From Thalassospira lucentensis (lineage in GTDB: Bacteria > Pseudomonadota > Alphaproteobacteria > Rhodospirillales > Thalassospiraceae): a DNA stretch of 64,000 nucleotides. The translations under genes were made by a program, and so were the position numbers. The notes under the pieces were generated by a model. That model saw only the letters and a program-made list of their open reading frames with translations, was not told where the DNA came from and made no database searches. The DNA lies in contig NZ_CP136684.1 in NCBI RefSeq assembly GCF_032921865.1, forward strand, positions 69,501 to 133,500, in the 5' to 3' direction. Positions 19,108 through 28,464 of the stretch are shown in pieces. Each line of letters opens with the position of its first letter. Position 1 is the stretch's first letter.

Positions 19108-20544
19108 ATGATCACACGGATTTTAAAAACCGGGACCATCCTGTCGATGATTGCACTCGCAGGATGCAGCAGCCTGACCGAAACCCGATATTCCCGTCCG
19201 GATATTGCGGCGGAAAACAGCTGGAACGGATCTGCCACCACATCGGACAACAGCCGCGCATCCGACATCGCCGCCACGCAAGACTGGTGGCAAAATTTCG
19301 GCGATGACCAGCTTGACGCACTTATCGCCCGAGCACTTGAACGCAATAACGATCTCGCTGCCGCCACCATCAAGGTTCGCAAGGCACAACTGACTGCGGG
19401 CCTCGCCGAAGATGACCTGTATCCAGATTTTTCCGGTGGTGCGGATGCGTCGGTTTCGCGCGATCTGGACGAGGATAACGGCAGCACGCGAAGCTTTGGC
19501 ACCAATGCCGGAATCAGTTACGAACTCGATCTTTGGGGCAAGCTTGGCCATGATTACGACGCCGCCCGCTGGGAAGCACTGGCGACCCTTGAAGATCGTG
19601 AAAGCACGGCATTATCGCTGATCGGCACCACCGCCACCCTTTATTGGCAGGCTGTCTATTATCAGCAGCGACTAGATATTGCACAGGCCAGCATCGATTA
19701 TGCTCAGCAAACCCTTGATCTGGTGGATGTTCAGTATGCGTCCGGTTCGACATCATCGCTGGAACTGTTCGAAGCCCGCCAGAACCTTGAAAGCCAGTTG
19801 GCCGATTATACCCAGATCGAACAAAGTCTGACTGAAACCAAAAACGCCCTATCGATCCTGTTTGACCGCCCACCGGGCGATATTGCAATCCCGCGCGCAA
19901 CATTGCCATCAGATGCCCTGCCCGATGTGGCCGCTGGATTACCATCCGAATTGCTGTCGCGCCGGCCCGATGTTCGGGCGGCGGAATTGCGCCTGAAGGA
20001 AAGCGTTTCGGATTTGAATTCGGTCAAAACCAGCTTGCTGCCAACCCTGACCCTGACAGGCGATCTGGGCACCAGCAGCGATCAGTTGCGCAACCTTTTG
20101 CAAAATCCAATCGGCACGCTGGGCGCAAGCCTTGCCCTGCCGTTCCTGAACTGGAACGAGGGGCAGCTCAACATCAAGGTATCCGAGGCCGAATATGAAC
20201 AAGCCGTCGCCGAATTCCGTCAGACAGCCTACGAAGCTATGAGCGACGTTGAAAACGCTCTTTCGGCCCGCACACAGTATGATCGTCGTGCCGCCCGGCT
20301 TGAAGCCGCGCTTGACGCCGCACGCAATGCCGAACGGATTTATGAAACCCGTTTCCGATCAGGGGCAGTCGCCATGCAGGATTGGCTGGACGCACAGGAA
20401 ACCAGACGCACGGCCGAAGAATCCGTTCTGGCCAACCAGCTTGATCGCATTACCAATCTGATCACGCTCTATCAGGCACTGGGCGGCGACGCCACCCCGG
20501 CCAATGCCCAAACCAGCCCGGCACCGGATACCTCAGCCGCCTGA
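19108..20544 (+). CDS. Outer-membrane efflux lipoprotein, NodT/TolC family
   Basis: A 478-residue outer-membrane factor that completes the tripartite pump. The N-terminus carries a lipoprotein signal with lipobox LAGC (cleavage before Cys 19 or close to it). DWWQNFGDDQLDALIARALERNNDL and LGYELDLWGK-like ISYELDLWGKLGHDYDAARWEA are typical of the NodT group, as are the two internally repeated alpha-helical halves (about 60-250 and 270-450, SRRPDVRAAELRLKES and NWNEGQLNIKVSEAEYEQAV). ATG 19108 has GGAGAA 9-14 nt upstream; a TTG at 19090 would overlap the macB stop. C-terminal tail is rich in Ala, Pro and Ser. Confidence 0.92.
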   Translation: MITRILKTGTILSMIALAGCSSLTETRYSRPDIAAENSWNGSATTSDNSRASDIAATQDWWQNFGDDQLDALIARALERNNDLAAATIKVRKAQLTAGLAEDDLYPDFSGGADASVSRDLDEDNGSTRSFGTNAGISYELDLWGKLGHDYDAARWEALATLEDRESTALSLIGTTATLYWQAVYYQQRLDIAQASIDYAQQTLDLVDVQYASGSTSSLELFEARQNLESQLADYTQIEQSLTETKNALSILFDRPPGDIAIPRATLPSDALPDVAAGLPSELLSRRPDVRAAELRLKESVSDLNSVKTSLLPTLTLTGDLGTSSDQLRNLLQNPIGTLGASLALPFLNWNEGQLNIKVSEAEYEQAVAEFRQTAYEAMSDVENALSARTQYDRRAARLEAALDAARNAERIYETRFRSGAVAMQDWLDAQETRRTAEESVLANQLDRITNLITLYQALGGDATPANAQTSPAPDTSAA

Positions 20545-20568
20545 TACCAACCACCAGACAGGGAAACG

Positions 20569-20736
20569 ATGATGCGTTTTGAAAATCTTTCGCACCATAT
20601 AGGTCATGTCCTGGTCCTTTTCGGGGCAGGATTATGCGCAACCGCAATCCTGCTTGGCGAAAGCCGGGCGGCACAGGATCGCAAGTATGACACTGGATTT
20701 GATCGTCAGGCGAGTATCAGTTTCGCCACGGATTGA
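20569..20736 (+). CDS. Small hypothetical membrane or exported peptide (55 aa)
   Basis: ATG 20569 opens a 55-codon frame ending at TGA 20734-20736, 25 bp after the outer-membrane factor stop and preceded by CAGGGAAACG. The peptide begins MMRFENLSHHIG, continues with a hydrophobic stretch (VLVLFGAGLCATAILLG, residues 14-30) and then ESRAAQDRKYDTGF; this looks like a signal peptide with a possible AxA-type site (ESRAA|QD) or a single membrane anchor. It overlaps the end of the oppositely oriented dehydratase gene by 20 nt. No family is recognised. Position suggests co-transcription with the efflux operon. Confidence 0.45.
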   Translation: MMRFENLSHHIGHVLVLFGAGLCATAILLGESRAAQDRKYDTGFDRQASISFATD

Positions 20737-22882
20737 CCGCACGGCGGTCCACCACACCGGGCACAATCCCGCGTGCCGCGTTCGATACATGATCCATCAC
20801 GTTACTGGCCGCGATATCGTATTGACGGGCGACCATGCGTTTTTGCCGTTCGGCAAATAACGGTGCACGATCCGCCAGATCAATAGGGCTTCCGGCGGTT
20901 TCGGTCCCGGCAAGGAACGCGTCACGATCAAGCCAATCAAGCATATTTTTCGTCAGATCAAGGCGCAGCACATCGCCATCGCGCAAATGACCGATACCAC
21001 CGCCAGAAAATGCTTCCGGGACCATATGACCAATACAGGCCCCCTTGGTCACGCCCGAATAACGGCCATCGGTAATCAGCATACTGGATGCTTCAAGGAT
21101 GCGATGATGGCGAAGGTTCTGGGACGGCGAAAACATTTCCGGCATGCCATAGGCTTCCGGCCCCTGCCCGCCAATGACAAAGGCAAAGGACAAATGCCCC
21201 TGTGCCAGCATGTCCTTGGGCGCATCCATATCAACCCGGTTGCCCCCATTGCGGCGGACCACGGCAGCAATCAGGTCTTCGTCCACACCATCGGTTTCAA
21301 TCAAACGCGTCACCAGATCGGGCGACGCAAAATCGGCGTTGCAGACATGCTCGTTTTCGTAATAGCGCACGATGAAAACGTGATTGTCGAAATGTTCGAT
21401 CAGATGGTCGCTCATACCCGATGTCTTGACCGCACAATTTTCAAAGAAACTGCCGGTCAGAACATCAACACCGGACCGCTTGCGCACCGGTGTTGCCCGA
21501 ATAACCGACTTATCGCCCAGCGACAGATCAACGGGTTTTTCAAGATCGGCAATCCGTTCGCCCCATGTTTTGCCAAGCACGGTTGGCGCATCCAAATCCA
21601 TCGCCACACCTAGATCGGCAAGCACCCGATAAATGCTTTCCATGCCGCGGTTTTTGCCTTCGGCCATTTGCTGCGCCAGAACAAAGGTATCGCGGTTTTC
21701 GGTCAGACTATGGGCGAAGATTTCCGGCACCGGCGTTTTAAGACGCACATCCTGATAATCATCAATCGTCACATCAAACCCGGCATAGCGCATCATGAAG
21801 GGCAAATGCAGCAGCATGTTGCTGCTTGAACCCGTGGCATTATGAATGCGGACGAAATTGGCAAAGTTGCGTTTCAACAGATTGCTGATCGCATATTCGG
21901 CTTTGTTAAAGACACCAAACAGCGCATCAATCCCGGCCGCCACTGCCGCATAGGGCGGCACATCGGTCAGCAACTCCAGTTCCGGCGGCGTCAGGCCAAA
22001 GGCTGCCAGCATCGTCCGCGATGAATTGCCCGTACCGTTAAAGGCGCAAATTCCCCCCTTGGAATCACAGGTCGCCCCGGCAAGCTCATCAAGAACCCGG
22101 CGTTCCATCTTGCCATCGATAATGCCCAGCAACCGCGCCCGGTCCAGCAACCCGGCAAAGGCTTCATCCGATGTGCATTGCAGGATATAGCGCATGTTTT
22201 CACGAATATCGCCGCCGAGGTCATCATGCCCGGCACGATCCGCGTCATCAGCAATTTTATCAAGCAACCGACGGGTGCCGTCGGGAATTTCCCCGCCCTT
22301 CAGCACGTGGGACGGGGCAAATACCGCCCAAACCGGGGCCTGATCGCCGCGATATTTCCGCGCCTGATCGGCCGCCGCCAAACCGGCCACAACGGCGGCG
22401 GGTGATTTGTCGCACCCGGCAATCACATAGGCCGCATGATAACTGTGACCTTCAAAGGTAATGTTCACGGCGGCCGCCGTATGGTTGCGTGACGCAAGCG
22501 AATAACTTTGGCCGATATTGTTTTGCGCCGTGCCATCGCAGATTACCGGTACATGAAACAGGAACGGCACCCCGCCCATTTCCCAGATACGAATAGCCGC
22601 CATCAAGGCCTGTGGCCGATCCAGCAAATGCGCAGGATGATCCGGTGCGCCGCCGATAATCGCAATGCGTGGCCGGTTTTCCACCAGCCGCCCGACAACA
22701 TCGCGGATTTCGGGCACCGCAAATTTCCGATCGCTGGCAACAACCGGGTTTTCATTCACCGCATCACGCAAAAGACGGACAACCGTAATCGGCTGATTGG
22801 CCAACCCCTGAATACAGTCGCGATAGGGATTGGCTTTTTCATCAATGGTGATGGCATTGGGGATGGATCGGGATTGGGGCAT
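20717..22882 (-). CDS. IlvD/Edd family dehydratase, unusually long (721 aa)
   Basis: An Fe-S dehydratase of the IlvD/Edd superfamily, which removes water from 2,3-dihydroxy acids such as sugar acids. Candidate cluster ligands are visible: Cys in VPVICDGTAQNN (near 115), Cys in VIAGCDKSPAA (near 155), and Cys in SKGGICAFNGTGNSSRTM (near 275), followed by the NATGSSSNMLLHLP segment. Usual members have about 570-610 residues; this one has extra length at the N-terminus and in the middle and belongs to a divergent branch. It sits behind an SDR dehydrogenase gene (80-bp gap) and opposite a xylose-type ABC importer, so a pentonate or hexonate is the likely substrate. A second, ordinary-length family member lies at 33-35 kb. 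Confidence 0.85.
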   Translation of the reverse strand: MPQSRSIPNAITIDEKANPYRDCIQGLANQPITVVRLLRDAVNENPVVASDRKFAVPEIRDVVGRLVENRPRIAIIGGAPDHPAHLLDRPQALMAAIRIWEMGGVPFLFHVPVICDGTAQNNIGQSYSLASRNHTAAAVNITFEGHSYHAAYVIAGCDKSPAAVVAGLAAADQARKYRGDQAPVWAVFAPSHVLKGGEIPDGTRRLLDKIADDADRAGHDDLGGDIRENMRYILQCTSDEAFAGLLDRARLLGIIDGKMERRVLDELAGATCDSKGGICAFNGTGNSSRTMLAAFGLTPPELELLTDVPPYAAVAAGIDALFGVFNKAEYAISNLLKRNFANFVRIHNATGSSSNMLLHLPFMMRYAGFDVTIDDYQDVRLKTPVPEIFAHSLTENRDTFVLAQQMAEGKNRGMESIYRVLADLGVAMDLDAPTVLGKTWGERIADLEKPVDLSLGDKSVIRATPVRKRSGVDVLTGSFFENCAVKTSGMSDHLIEHFDNHVFIVRYYENEHVCNADFASPDLVTRLIETDGVDEDLIAAVVRRNGGNRVDMDAPKDMLAQGHLSFAFVIGGQGPEAYGMPEMFSPSQNLRHHRILEASSMLITDGRYSGVTKGACIGHMVPEAFSGGGIGHLRDGDVLRLDLTKNMLDWLDRDAFLAGTETAGSPIDLADRAPLFAERQKRMVARQYDIAASNVMDHVSNAARGIVPGVVDRRAVNPWRN

Positions 22883-22962
22883 GATCGTCTCTGACTGCGG
22901 GATATCGGGGCTGCGGAATACTGGCGATTATGGCGTAACGTTACTTCGTTCTGAGCAGACTA

Positions 22963-23724
22963 TCAGACAAGTCCGCCGTCGACGATAAAGCTTTGTGACG
23001 AACATGCCGATGACACGTCAGATGCGAGGAAAAGCACCATCTGCGCAACATCATCCCCGACAAGTCGACGCTTGATGCATTGTTCGGACTGAATGCGCTC
23101 TTCATCTTCCGGGCTGATCCAAAGGTCAAGCTGTCGCTGGGTAATGATACAGCCCGGAATGACCGTATTGACCCGGATACCATCCGCACCCCAATCACGC
23201 GCCAGTGCGCGCGTCATGCCAACCACACCGGCTTTGGCCGTTTCATAACCGACCAGATCGGGCAGCCCCATCAAATAACTTACCGAACTGAAATTAATGA
23301 TGCTGCCCCGGCCCTTCTCAGCCATGCCCTTTGCCACGGCACGCGAACAGAAAAACTGGTGTGACAGATTGACATCAAGCTTGTCACGCCATTCATCCGG
23401 CCCGGTTTCTTCGGGGCTGTGGCGATCATCACGCGCGGCATTATTGACCAGAACATCAATCACGCCGATTTTCGATGCCATTTCGGTAACGGCCTTGGGA
23501 ATCCGGGCCTGATCGCGCAGATCAAGTGACATGTAATGCGGACGCACATCCAGATCGCGTTCGATTTCGGCACACAGTTTTGCCGCAGCATCATCATCGA
23601 TATCAAAAAAACCGACCCGCGCCCCCTGCACACAAAAAGCCCGGACGATAGACGCCCCGATGCCCGATGCGCCACCGGTTACAAGAACCGATTTGCCGTC
23701 TATGTCGTGATAACTCGCTGTCAT
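22963..23724 (-). CDS. SDR-family sugar dehydrogenase
   Basis: A 253-residue classical short-chain dehydrogenase. Seen: nucleotide-binding TGGASGIG (about 17-24), acidic residue after beta-2 in FFDIDDD (favours NAD), NNAARDD, catalytic Ser in NFSSVSYL (about 142) and YETAK (Tyr and Lys, about 160-164), with C-terminal SSQSFIVDGGLV. CAGGGAACGTC precedes ATG 23724. In Caulobacter-type Weimberg pathways an SDR enzyme (XylB) oxidises D-xylose to xylonolactone, and the same role is likely here because the gene is divergent from a xylF-like importer and followed by a sugar-acid dehydratase. L-arabinose or D-galactose remain possible. Confidence 0.88.
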   Translation of the reverse strand: MTASYHDIDGKSVLVTGGASGIGASIVRAFCVQGARVGFFDIDDDAAAKLCAEIERDLDVRPHYMSLDLRDQARIPKAVTEMASKIGVIDVLVNNAARDDRHSPEETGPDEWRDKLDVNLSHQFFCSRAVAKGMAEKGRGSIINFSSVSYLMGLPDLVGYETAKAGVVGMTRALARDWGADGIRVNTVIPGCIITQRQLDLWISPEDEERIQSEQCIKRRLVGDDVAQMVLFLASDVSSACSSQSFIVDGGLV

Positions 23725-23854
23725 GACGTTCCCTGACTTGTTTTCATCTTTTATTTTTCACTATCAAATTAAATGCTGCGCTGCATCAACTCAAATCCAC
23801 ATGGAATCAACTAAACATGCGGTTTAATGATGGATTTGAGCCTGAAAAGCGAGA

Positions 23855-23909
23855 TTTTTAATTTGTTCATTAAAAAAAATTTGACAGGACGGATCGAAGG
23901 CGTCAACAT
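23855..23909 (+). promoter_or_regulatory. Candidate promoter and ROK-type operator for the sugar ABC operon
   Basis: TTGACA at 23881-23886 is followed after 17 nt by CAACAT at 23904-23909, a plausible sigma-70 promoter. Immediately upstream is the AT-rich perfect inverted repeat TTTTTAAT-N6-ATTAAAAA (23855-23876), the kind of site bound by ROK/XylR repressors; such a gene ends this operon. The divergent SDR gene may share the operator. Confidence 0.5.
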
Positions 23910-23968
23910 TTTTTCGACAACAAAAATAAATGTCACTGCAAGACACATATCATTCAGGGAAGAAACAG

Positions 23969-25000
23969 ATGAAAAAACTCCTCTCCTCGGTCGCACTGGC
24001 CGGTGCCGTGCTGTTTTCCGCCAATGCCTTTGCTGACGATCTGATCGTTGGCGTCAGCTGGTCGAACTTCCAGGAAGAACGCTGGAAAACCGACGAAGCC
24101 GCCATTGTGAAGGCACTGGAAGCAGCCGGCGCAGAATATATCAGCGCAGATGCCCAAAGCTCTCCGTCCAAACAGCTTTCCGATATCGAAAGCCTGATTT
24201 CGCGTGGCGCAGATGCCCTTATCGTTCTGGCACAGGATTCCTCATCCATTGGTGCTGCAGTCACACAGGCGATCAATGAAGGCATTCCGGTGGTTGGCTA
24301 CGACCGCCTGATCGAAGACCCGAACGCCTATTACATTACGTTCAACAACAAGGAAGTCGGCCGTCTTCAGGCCGAAGCCGTGTTTGCCGAACAGCCGAAA
24401 GGCAATTACGTCTTCATCAAAGGCGCACCGACCGACCCGAACGCCAATATCCTGCATGAAGGCCAGCTTGAAATCCTTCAGGCCGCTATCGATAGCGGCG
24501 ACATCAAAGTCGTCGGCGAAGCTTATACCGATAGCTGGCAGCCCGCCATCGCCCAGCGCAACATGGAACAGTTCCTGACCGCTGCCGATAACAAGGTTGA
24601 TGCCGTTGTCGCCTCGAACGATGGCACTGCTGGCGGCGTGGTTGCCGCCCTCTCGGCACAGGGCATGCAGGGCATCCCGGTTTCCGGTCAGGATGGTGAT
24701 CACGCCGCACTTAACCGTGTTGCTCTTGGCACCCAGACGGTTTCGGTCTGGAAAGATGCCCGCCTTCTGGGACAGCGCGCAGCCGAAATCGCGGTTGAGC
24801 TGGCAAAAGGTGCAAAACTTGGCGATGTCGAAGGCACTCAGGACTGGAACAGCCCGAACGGCGTCACCATGAAATCCTACTTCCTTGATCCGGTGGCGAT
24901 AACCCAGAACAAGCTTGATCTTGTGATTGATGCAGGCTGGGTATCGAAAGACGTCGTCTGCAAAGGGGTTGAAAGCGGCAAGGTCGCTGCCTGTAACTAG
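23969..25000 (+). CDS. xylF: D-xylose-type ABC transporter periplasmic binding protein
   Basis: A 343-residue periplasmic binding protein of the CUT2 class. Signal peptide MKKLLSSVALAGAVLFSANAFA|DD; then the periplasmic-binding fold with DLIVGVSWSNFQEERW at the N-terminus, GADALIVLAQDSSSIG (about 70-85), GIPVVGYDRLIED (about 99-111) and a hinge region ASNDGTAGGVVAALSAQG (about 213-230), closely resembling XylF. CAGGGAAGAAACAG precedes ATG 23969. First gene of a xylF-xylH-xylG-xylX unit. Xylose is the most likely ligand, but arabinose or other aldoses cannot be excluded. Confidence 0.92.
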   Translation: MKKLLSSVALAGAVLFSANAFADDLIVGVSWSNFQEERWKTDEAAIVKALEAAGAEYISADAQSSPSKQLSDIESLISRGADALIVLAQDSSSIGAAVTQAINEGIPVVGYDRLIEDPNAYYITFNNKEVGRLQAEAVFAEQPKGNYVFIKGAPTDPNANILHEGQLEILQAAIDSGDIKVVGEAYTDSWQPAIAQRNMEQFLTAADNKVDAVVASNDGTAGGVVAALSAQGMQGIPVSGQDGDHAALNRVALGTQTVSVWKDARLLGQRAAEIAVELAKGAKLGDVEGTQDWNSPNGVTMKSYFLDPVAITQNKLDLVIDAGWVSKDVVCKGVESGKVAACN

Positions 25001-25084
25001 GCAGGTTTCCTCCCTCCGACCTTGTTAAACCCCGGGGCCGGCCGCACCCTTTCGACCGACCCCGCTGCCTGACGAGCATTTTAC

Positions 25085-26350
25085 ATGACAAGACTACTTG
25101 CCAAGATGGAAGTCGACCGCCGCCTTGTGGGGCTCGCCGTTGTGCTTCTGGTTATCTGGATCGGCTTTGATATTGCCTCTGGCGGCCGCTTCATCACCCC
25201 GCGAAACATCTTTAACCTGTCGGTCCAGACCGCCTCTGTTGCCGTGATGGCCTGCGGGATGGTCCTGATTATCGTCACCCGCCATATCGATCTTTCGGTC
25301 GGTGCGATGCTGGGTGTCCTGGCGATGATCATGGGCGTGGTGCAAACCGACTTCCTGCCGCAATTTCTTGAATACAATCATCCGATGACCTGGATCATTA
25401 CCCTGCTTGTCGGTTTGGTCGTCGGGGCTGCAATTGGTGGCGTTCAGGGGCTTGCCGTTGGCTATCTTGGCGTTCCGGCCTTTATCGTAACCCTGGGCGG
25501 GCTCCTGGTCTGGCGCGGGGCGGCATGGTGGGTCACACAGGGGCGTACCGTTGCTCCTCTCGATCATAATTTCATGCTGCTTGGCGGCGGGATCGAAGGC
25601 ACGATTGGCGCCACATGGAGCTGGATCGTGGCCGCGATTGCGATTGTCGCGATCATCTATGCCGCGATCATGGAACGCCGCCGCAGGCTTTCCTTCCAGT
25701 TCCCGGTCAAACCGATCTGGGCGGAATATACCAATACACTGATCAAGGCCGGGCTGGTTCTGGTGGCGATCATCACGCTAAATGCCTATCACCTGCCCGA
25801 ACGCGCCGCCGAACGTATTCTTGAGGATCGCGGCATTCCGGTAACGGCGGAAAACCTTGTGATTTCGCACGGCATTCCGATCCCGCTTCTGATTGTGGCA
25901 CTGGTCGCCATCGTGCTGACCATCGTTGCCAAACGCACCCGGTTCGGGCGCTATGTCTTTGCCATGGGCGGCAACCCGCAGGCAGCCGAACTGGCCGGGA
26001 TCAATGTCAAACGCATGACGGTTGCGGTCTTTGCCCTGATGGGTGTCCTGTGCGCGATCAGTGCGGCGATTTCATCGGCACGCCTGCAATCGGCGGGCAA
26101 CGATCTTGGCACGCTTGACGAATTGCGCGTGATTGCTGCGGTTGTGATTGGCGGCACGTCGCTGGCGGGCGGTGTTGGCACCATTTACGGTGCGCTGATT
26201 GGCGCCCTAGTGATGCAAAGCCTGCAAAGCGGTATGGCGCTTCTAGGCGTTGATACATCGCTGCAAAGCATCGTCATCGGCCTTGTGCTTGTCCTTGCCG
26301 TGTTCAGCGACAAATATTTCCACCGTCGCTATAGCGACCCGACCAGCTAG
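25085..26350 (+). CDS. xylH: Sugar ABC transporter permease, XylH-like
   Basis: A 421-residue inner-membrane permease of the ribose/xylose (CUT2) class with about ten hydrophobic helices. Family marks are GRFITPRNIFNLSVQTASVAVMACGMVLIIVTRHIDLSVGAMLG in the first 80 residues, GYLGVPAFIVTLGGLLVWRGAAW, and the ATPase-contact loop FAMGGNPQAAELAGINVKRM. A central insert (about 195-270, with LSFQFPVKP and a basic/proline-rich stretch) is typical of XylH rather than RbsC. It has a weak ribosome site before ATG 25085 and lies 84 bp after xylF. Confidence 0.93.
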   Translation: MTRLLAKMEVDRRLVGLAVVLLVIWIGFDIASGGRFITPRNIFNLSVQTASVAVMACGMVLIIVTRHIDLSVGAMLGVLAMIMGVVQTDFLPQFLEYNHPMTWIITLLVGLVVGAAIGGVQGLAVGYLGVPAFIVTLGGLLVWRGAAWWVTQGRTVAPLDHNFMLLGGGIEGTIGATWSWIVAAIAIVAIIYAAIMERRRRLSFQFPVKPIWAEYTNTLIKAGLVLVAIITLNAYHLPERAAERILEDRGIPVTAENLVISHGIPIPLLIVALVAIVLTIVAKRTRFGRYVFAMGGNPQAAELAGINVKRMTVAVFALMGVLCAISAAISSARLQSAGNDLGTLDELRVIAAVVIGGTSLAGGVGTIYGALIGALVMQSLQSGMALLGVDTSLQSIVIGLVLVLAVFSDKYFHRRYSDPTS

Positions 26351-26362
26351 GAGCATAGGGAT

Positions 26363-27181
26363 ATGAACGATATCAAAACCGGTCAAAACCCGCTGGTCGA
26401 AATGCGCGACATTCATATCAGCTTTGGCGGGGTCAAGGCGGTCGACGGGGTTTCCATCGATCTTTATCCCGGCGAAGTGGTTGGCGTGCTTGGCCATAAT
26501 GGTGCAGGCAAATCAACCCTGATCAAGGTGCTTTCGGGCGCATATAAGGCCGATACAGGCCAGATCATCGTCGATGGTCGTGAAGCCAAAATTGAAAATG
26601 CGCGCGATGCCCGTGACAACAATATCGAAACCATCTATCAGAACCTGGCCCTTGCCGATAATCTTGACGCCGCTCAGAACCTGTTTCTGGGTCGCGAAAT
26701 CGTCGACAAGCTCGGCTTTCTGGATGACGCAGCGATGGAACACAAGGCGCGCGAAGTCCTGCATCGCCTGAACCCGAATTTCCATAAATTCACATCACCG
26801 GTTTCGGCCCTTTCGGGCGGGCAACGCCAATCGGTCGCAATTGCGCGCGCGCTTTTGTTCGAAGCCCGCGTCCTGATCATGGATGAACCCTGCGCGGCAC
26901 TTGGCGTGCATGAAACCCGCATGGTCGGCGAACTGATTGCCCAGCTTAAACGTGACGGGCTCGGTATTTTGTTGATCAGTCACGATCTTCATGATGTGTT
27001 TGATTTGTCTGATCGTTTGCATGTTATGAAGAACGGCAAGCTGGTCGGCACCGTCCCGACCAAGGATGTCACCCATGACGATGTTCTGGGCATGATCATT
27101 CTGGGTAAAATGCCCGAACATCTTATGCATCTGGCCGGGCCGGGTGCCACCAACGCCCCGAACAAAGAGGCTCCCGAATGA
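26363..27181 (+). CDS. xylG: Sugar ABC transporter ATP-binding protein, single nucleotide-binding domain
   Basis: A 272-residue ATPase that powers the XylFH importer. Walker [10 protein letters not shown] (about 45-53), Q-loop IYQNLALAD, signature [15 protein letters not shown] (about 150), Walker B VLIMDEP and switch His in LLISHD are all present. Classical XylG proteins have two fused ABC domains (about 510 aa); this one has a single complete domain and would work as a homodimer. The Walker B context [12 protein letters not shown] is unusual where DEPTAALG is normal. Its stop overlaps the next start (ATGA), so the short length is genuine rather than a truncation. TAGGAG lies upstream of ATG 26363. 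Confidence 0.9.
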   Translation: MNDIKTGQNPLVEMRDIHISFGGVKAVDGVSIDLYPGEVVGVLGHNGAGKSTLIKVLSGAYKADTGQIIVDGREAKIENARDARDNNIETIYQNLALADNLDAAQNLFLGREIVDKLGFLDDAAMEHKAREVLHRLNPNFHKFTSPVSALSGGQRQSVAIARALLFEARVLIMDEPCAALGVHETRMVGELIAQLKRDGLGILLISHDLHDVFDLSDRLHVMKNGKLVGTVPTKDVTHDDVLGMIILGKMPEHLMHLAGPGATNAPNKEAPE

Positions 27182-28359
27182 CTATCGACTTTCCGAATAC
27201 CGCCCGCGATATTCTGCCCGACGATCATGGCAATGCCATCTTGGTTGGTCGCGTCTGGGATCCACGTGTTTCCGGCCCGACCCCGGTCGTTGTCGATCAG
27301 GGAAACCTTCGCGATATCAGCAAACTGGCCCCGACGATCAGCCAGCTTCTCGAACGCGAGGACTTGGTGTCCCAGCTTCGTAACCCGTCGGGTTTCCCGC
27401 TGGTCGGCACCCTGGATGACATTGTTGCCGCATCCAGGCCCGGTGCAGGATCGCAAACCTTGCATCTGCTCAGCCCCAATGACCTTCAGGCGATCAAGGC
27501 CAGCGGTGTCACCTTTGTCGCAAGCCTTCTGGAACGCGTGATCGAAGAACAGGCGCGCGGCGACGCCAGCAAGGCCGACCTGATCCGCACCGAAATCACC
27601 GGCATCATCGGCGATGACCTGTCACAGATCGAACCGGGATCGAAAAAGGCCGCGGACATCAAGGAAGTCCTGATCGGCAAAGGTGCATGGTCGCAATATC
27701 TTGAAGTCGGCATTGGTCCGGATGCGGAAATCTTCACCAAATCCCCGCCGATGTCAGCCGTGGGTCATGGCGCACATGTTGGCCTGCATCCGATTTCAAA
27801 CTGGAACAACCCGGAACCCGAAGTTGTTCTCGCCGTCAGCTCAAAGGGCAAAATCGTCGGTGCGACCCTTGGCAACGATGTCAACCTGCGCGACGTCGAA
27901 GGCCGCTCAGCATTGCTTCTGGGCAAGGCAAAGGACAATAACGGCTCCTGCGCCATCGGACCGTTCATCCGCATTTTTGATGGTAATTTCACGCTTGAAA
28001 CCGTCAAGCAGGCCGATCTTAAAATGGCGGTCGACGGACAGGATGGCTATCACCTTGATGCTGGCTCCTCCATGAGCCAGATCAGCCGGTCACCCGAAAG
28101 CCTCGCCGCACAGGCATGCGGCAAACATCATCAATATCCGGATGGCTTCATGCTGTTTCTGGGCACGATGTTTGCGCCCACCGATGATCGTGGCGGCAAG
28201 GGCAAGGGCTTTACCCATGAAATGGGCGACCTTGTCACCATTTCGACCCCTTGCCTTGGCACACTTTGCAATCAGGTCGACCGGTCAGACGCAATTGCGC
28301 CCTGGACCTTTGGCATCACGGCATTGATGACCAATCTGGCCGCGCGCGGATTGCTTTAA
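27178..28359 (+). CDS. xylX: 2-keto-3-deoxypentonate dehydratase, XylX type (FAH superfamily)
   Basis: A 393-residue FAH-fold protein. Its C-terminal two thirds carries the XylX signature: [33 protein letters not shown] (metal-binding E-x-E), [36 protein letters not shown] and [18 protein letters not shown]. In the Caulobacter Weimberg pathway XylX converts 2-keto-3-deoxy-D-xylonate to 2-oxoglutarate semialdehyde. It overlaps xylG by 4 nt, so uptake and breakdown are translationally linked. A DHDPS-fold enzyme able to catalyse the same kind of step is encoded in the neighbouring operon (32.1-33.0 kb), so the two may serve different stereoisomers. Confidence 0.85.
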   Translation: MTIDFPNTARDILPDDHGNAILVGRVWDPRVSGPTPVVVDQGNLRDISKLAPTISQLLEREDLVSQLRNPSGFPLVGTLDDIVAASRPGAGSQTLHLLSPNDLQAIKASGVTFVASLLERVIEEQARGDASKADLIRTEITGIIGDDLSQIEPGSKKAADIKEVLIGKGAWSQYLEVGIGPDAEIFTKSPPMSAVGHGAHVGLHPISNWNNPEPEVVLAVSSKGKIVGATLGNDVNLRDVEGRSALLLGKAKDNNGSCAIGPFIRIFDGNFTLETVKQADLKMAVDGQDGYHLDAGSSMSQISRSPESLAAQACGKHHQYPDGFMLFLGTMFAPTDDRGGKGKGFTHEMGDLVTISTPCLGTLCNQVDRSDAIAPWTFGITALMTNLAARGLL

Positions 28360-28464
28360 CCCGGTGCATCACCAGCTTGCCAAAGCGGTAAAAAACATGC
28401 CCTTATCCGGAACCGGGTTTTCTCCCGGTTCCGGTCCCGCCTTGCAGAATAACAGGCCCCGCCC

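Noticed and set aside
26363-27181. XylG as a truncated pseudogene
   Set aside because: All ATPase motifs are present and the stop overlaps the next start codon, so the one-domain size looks natural.
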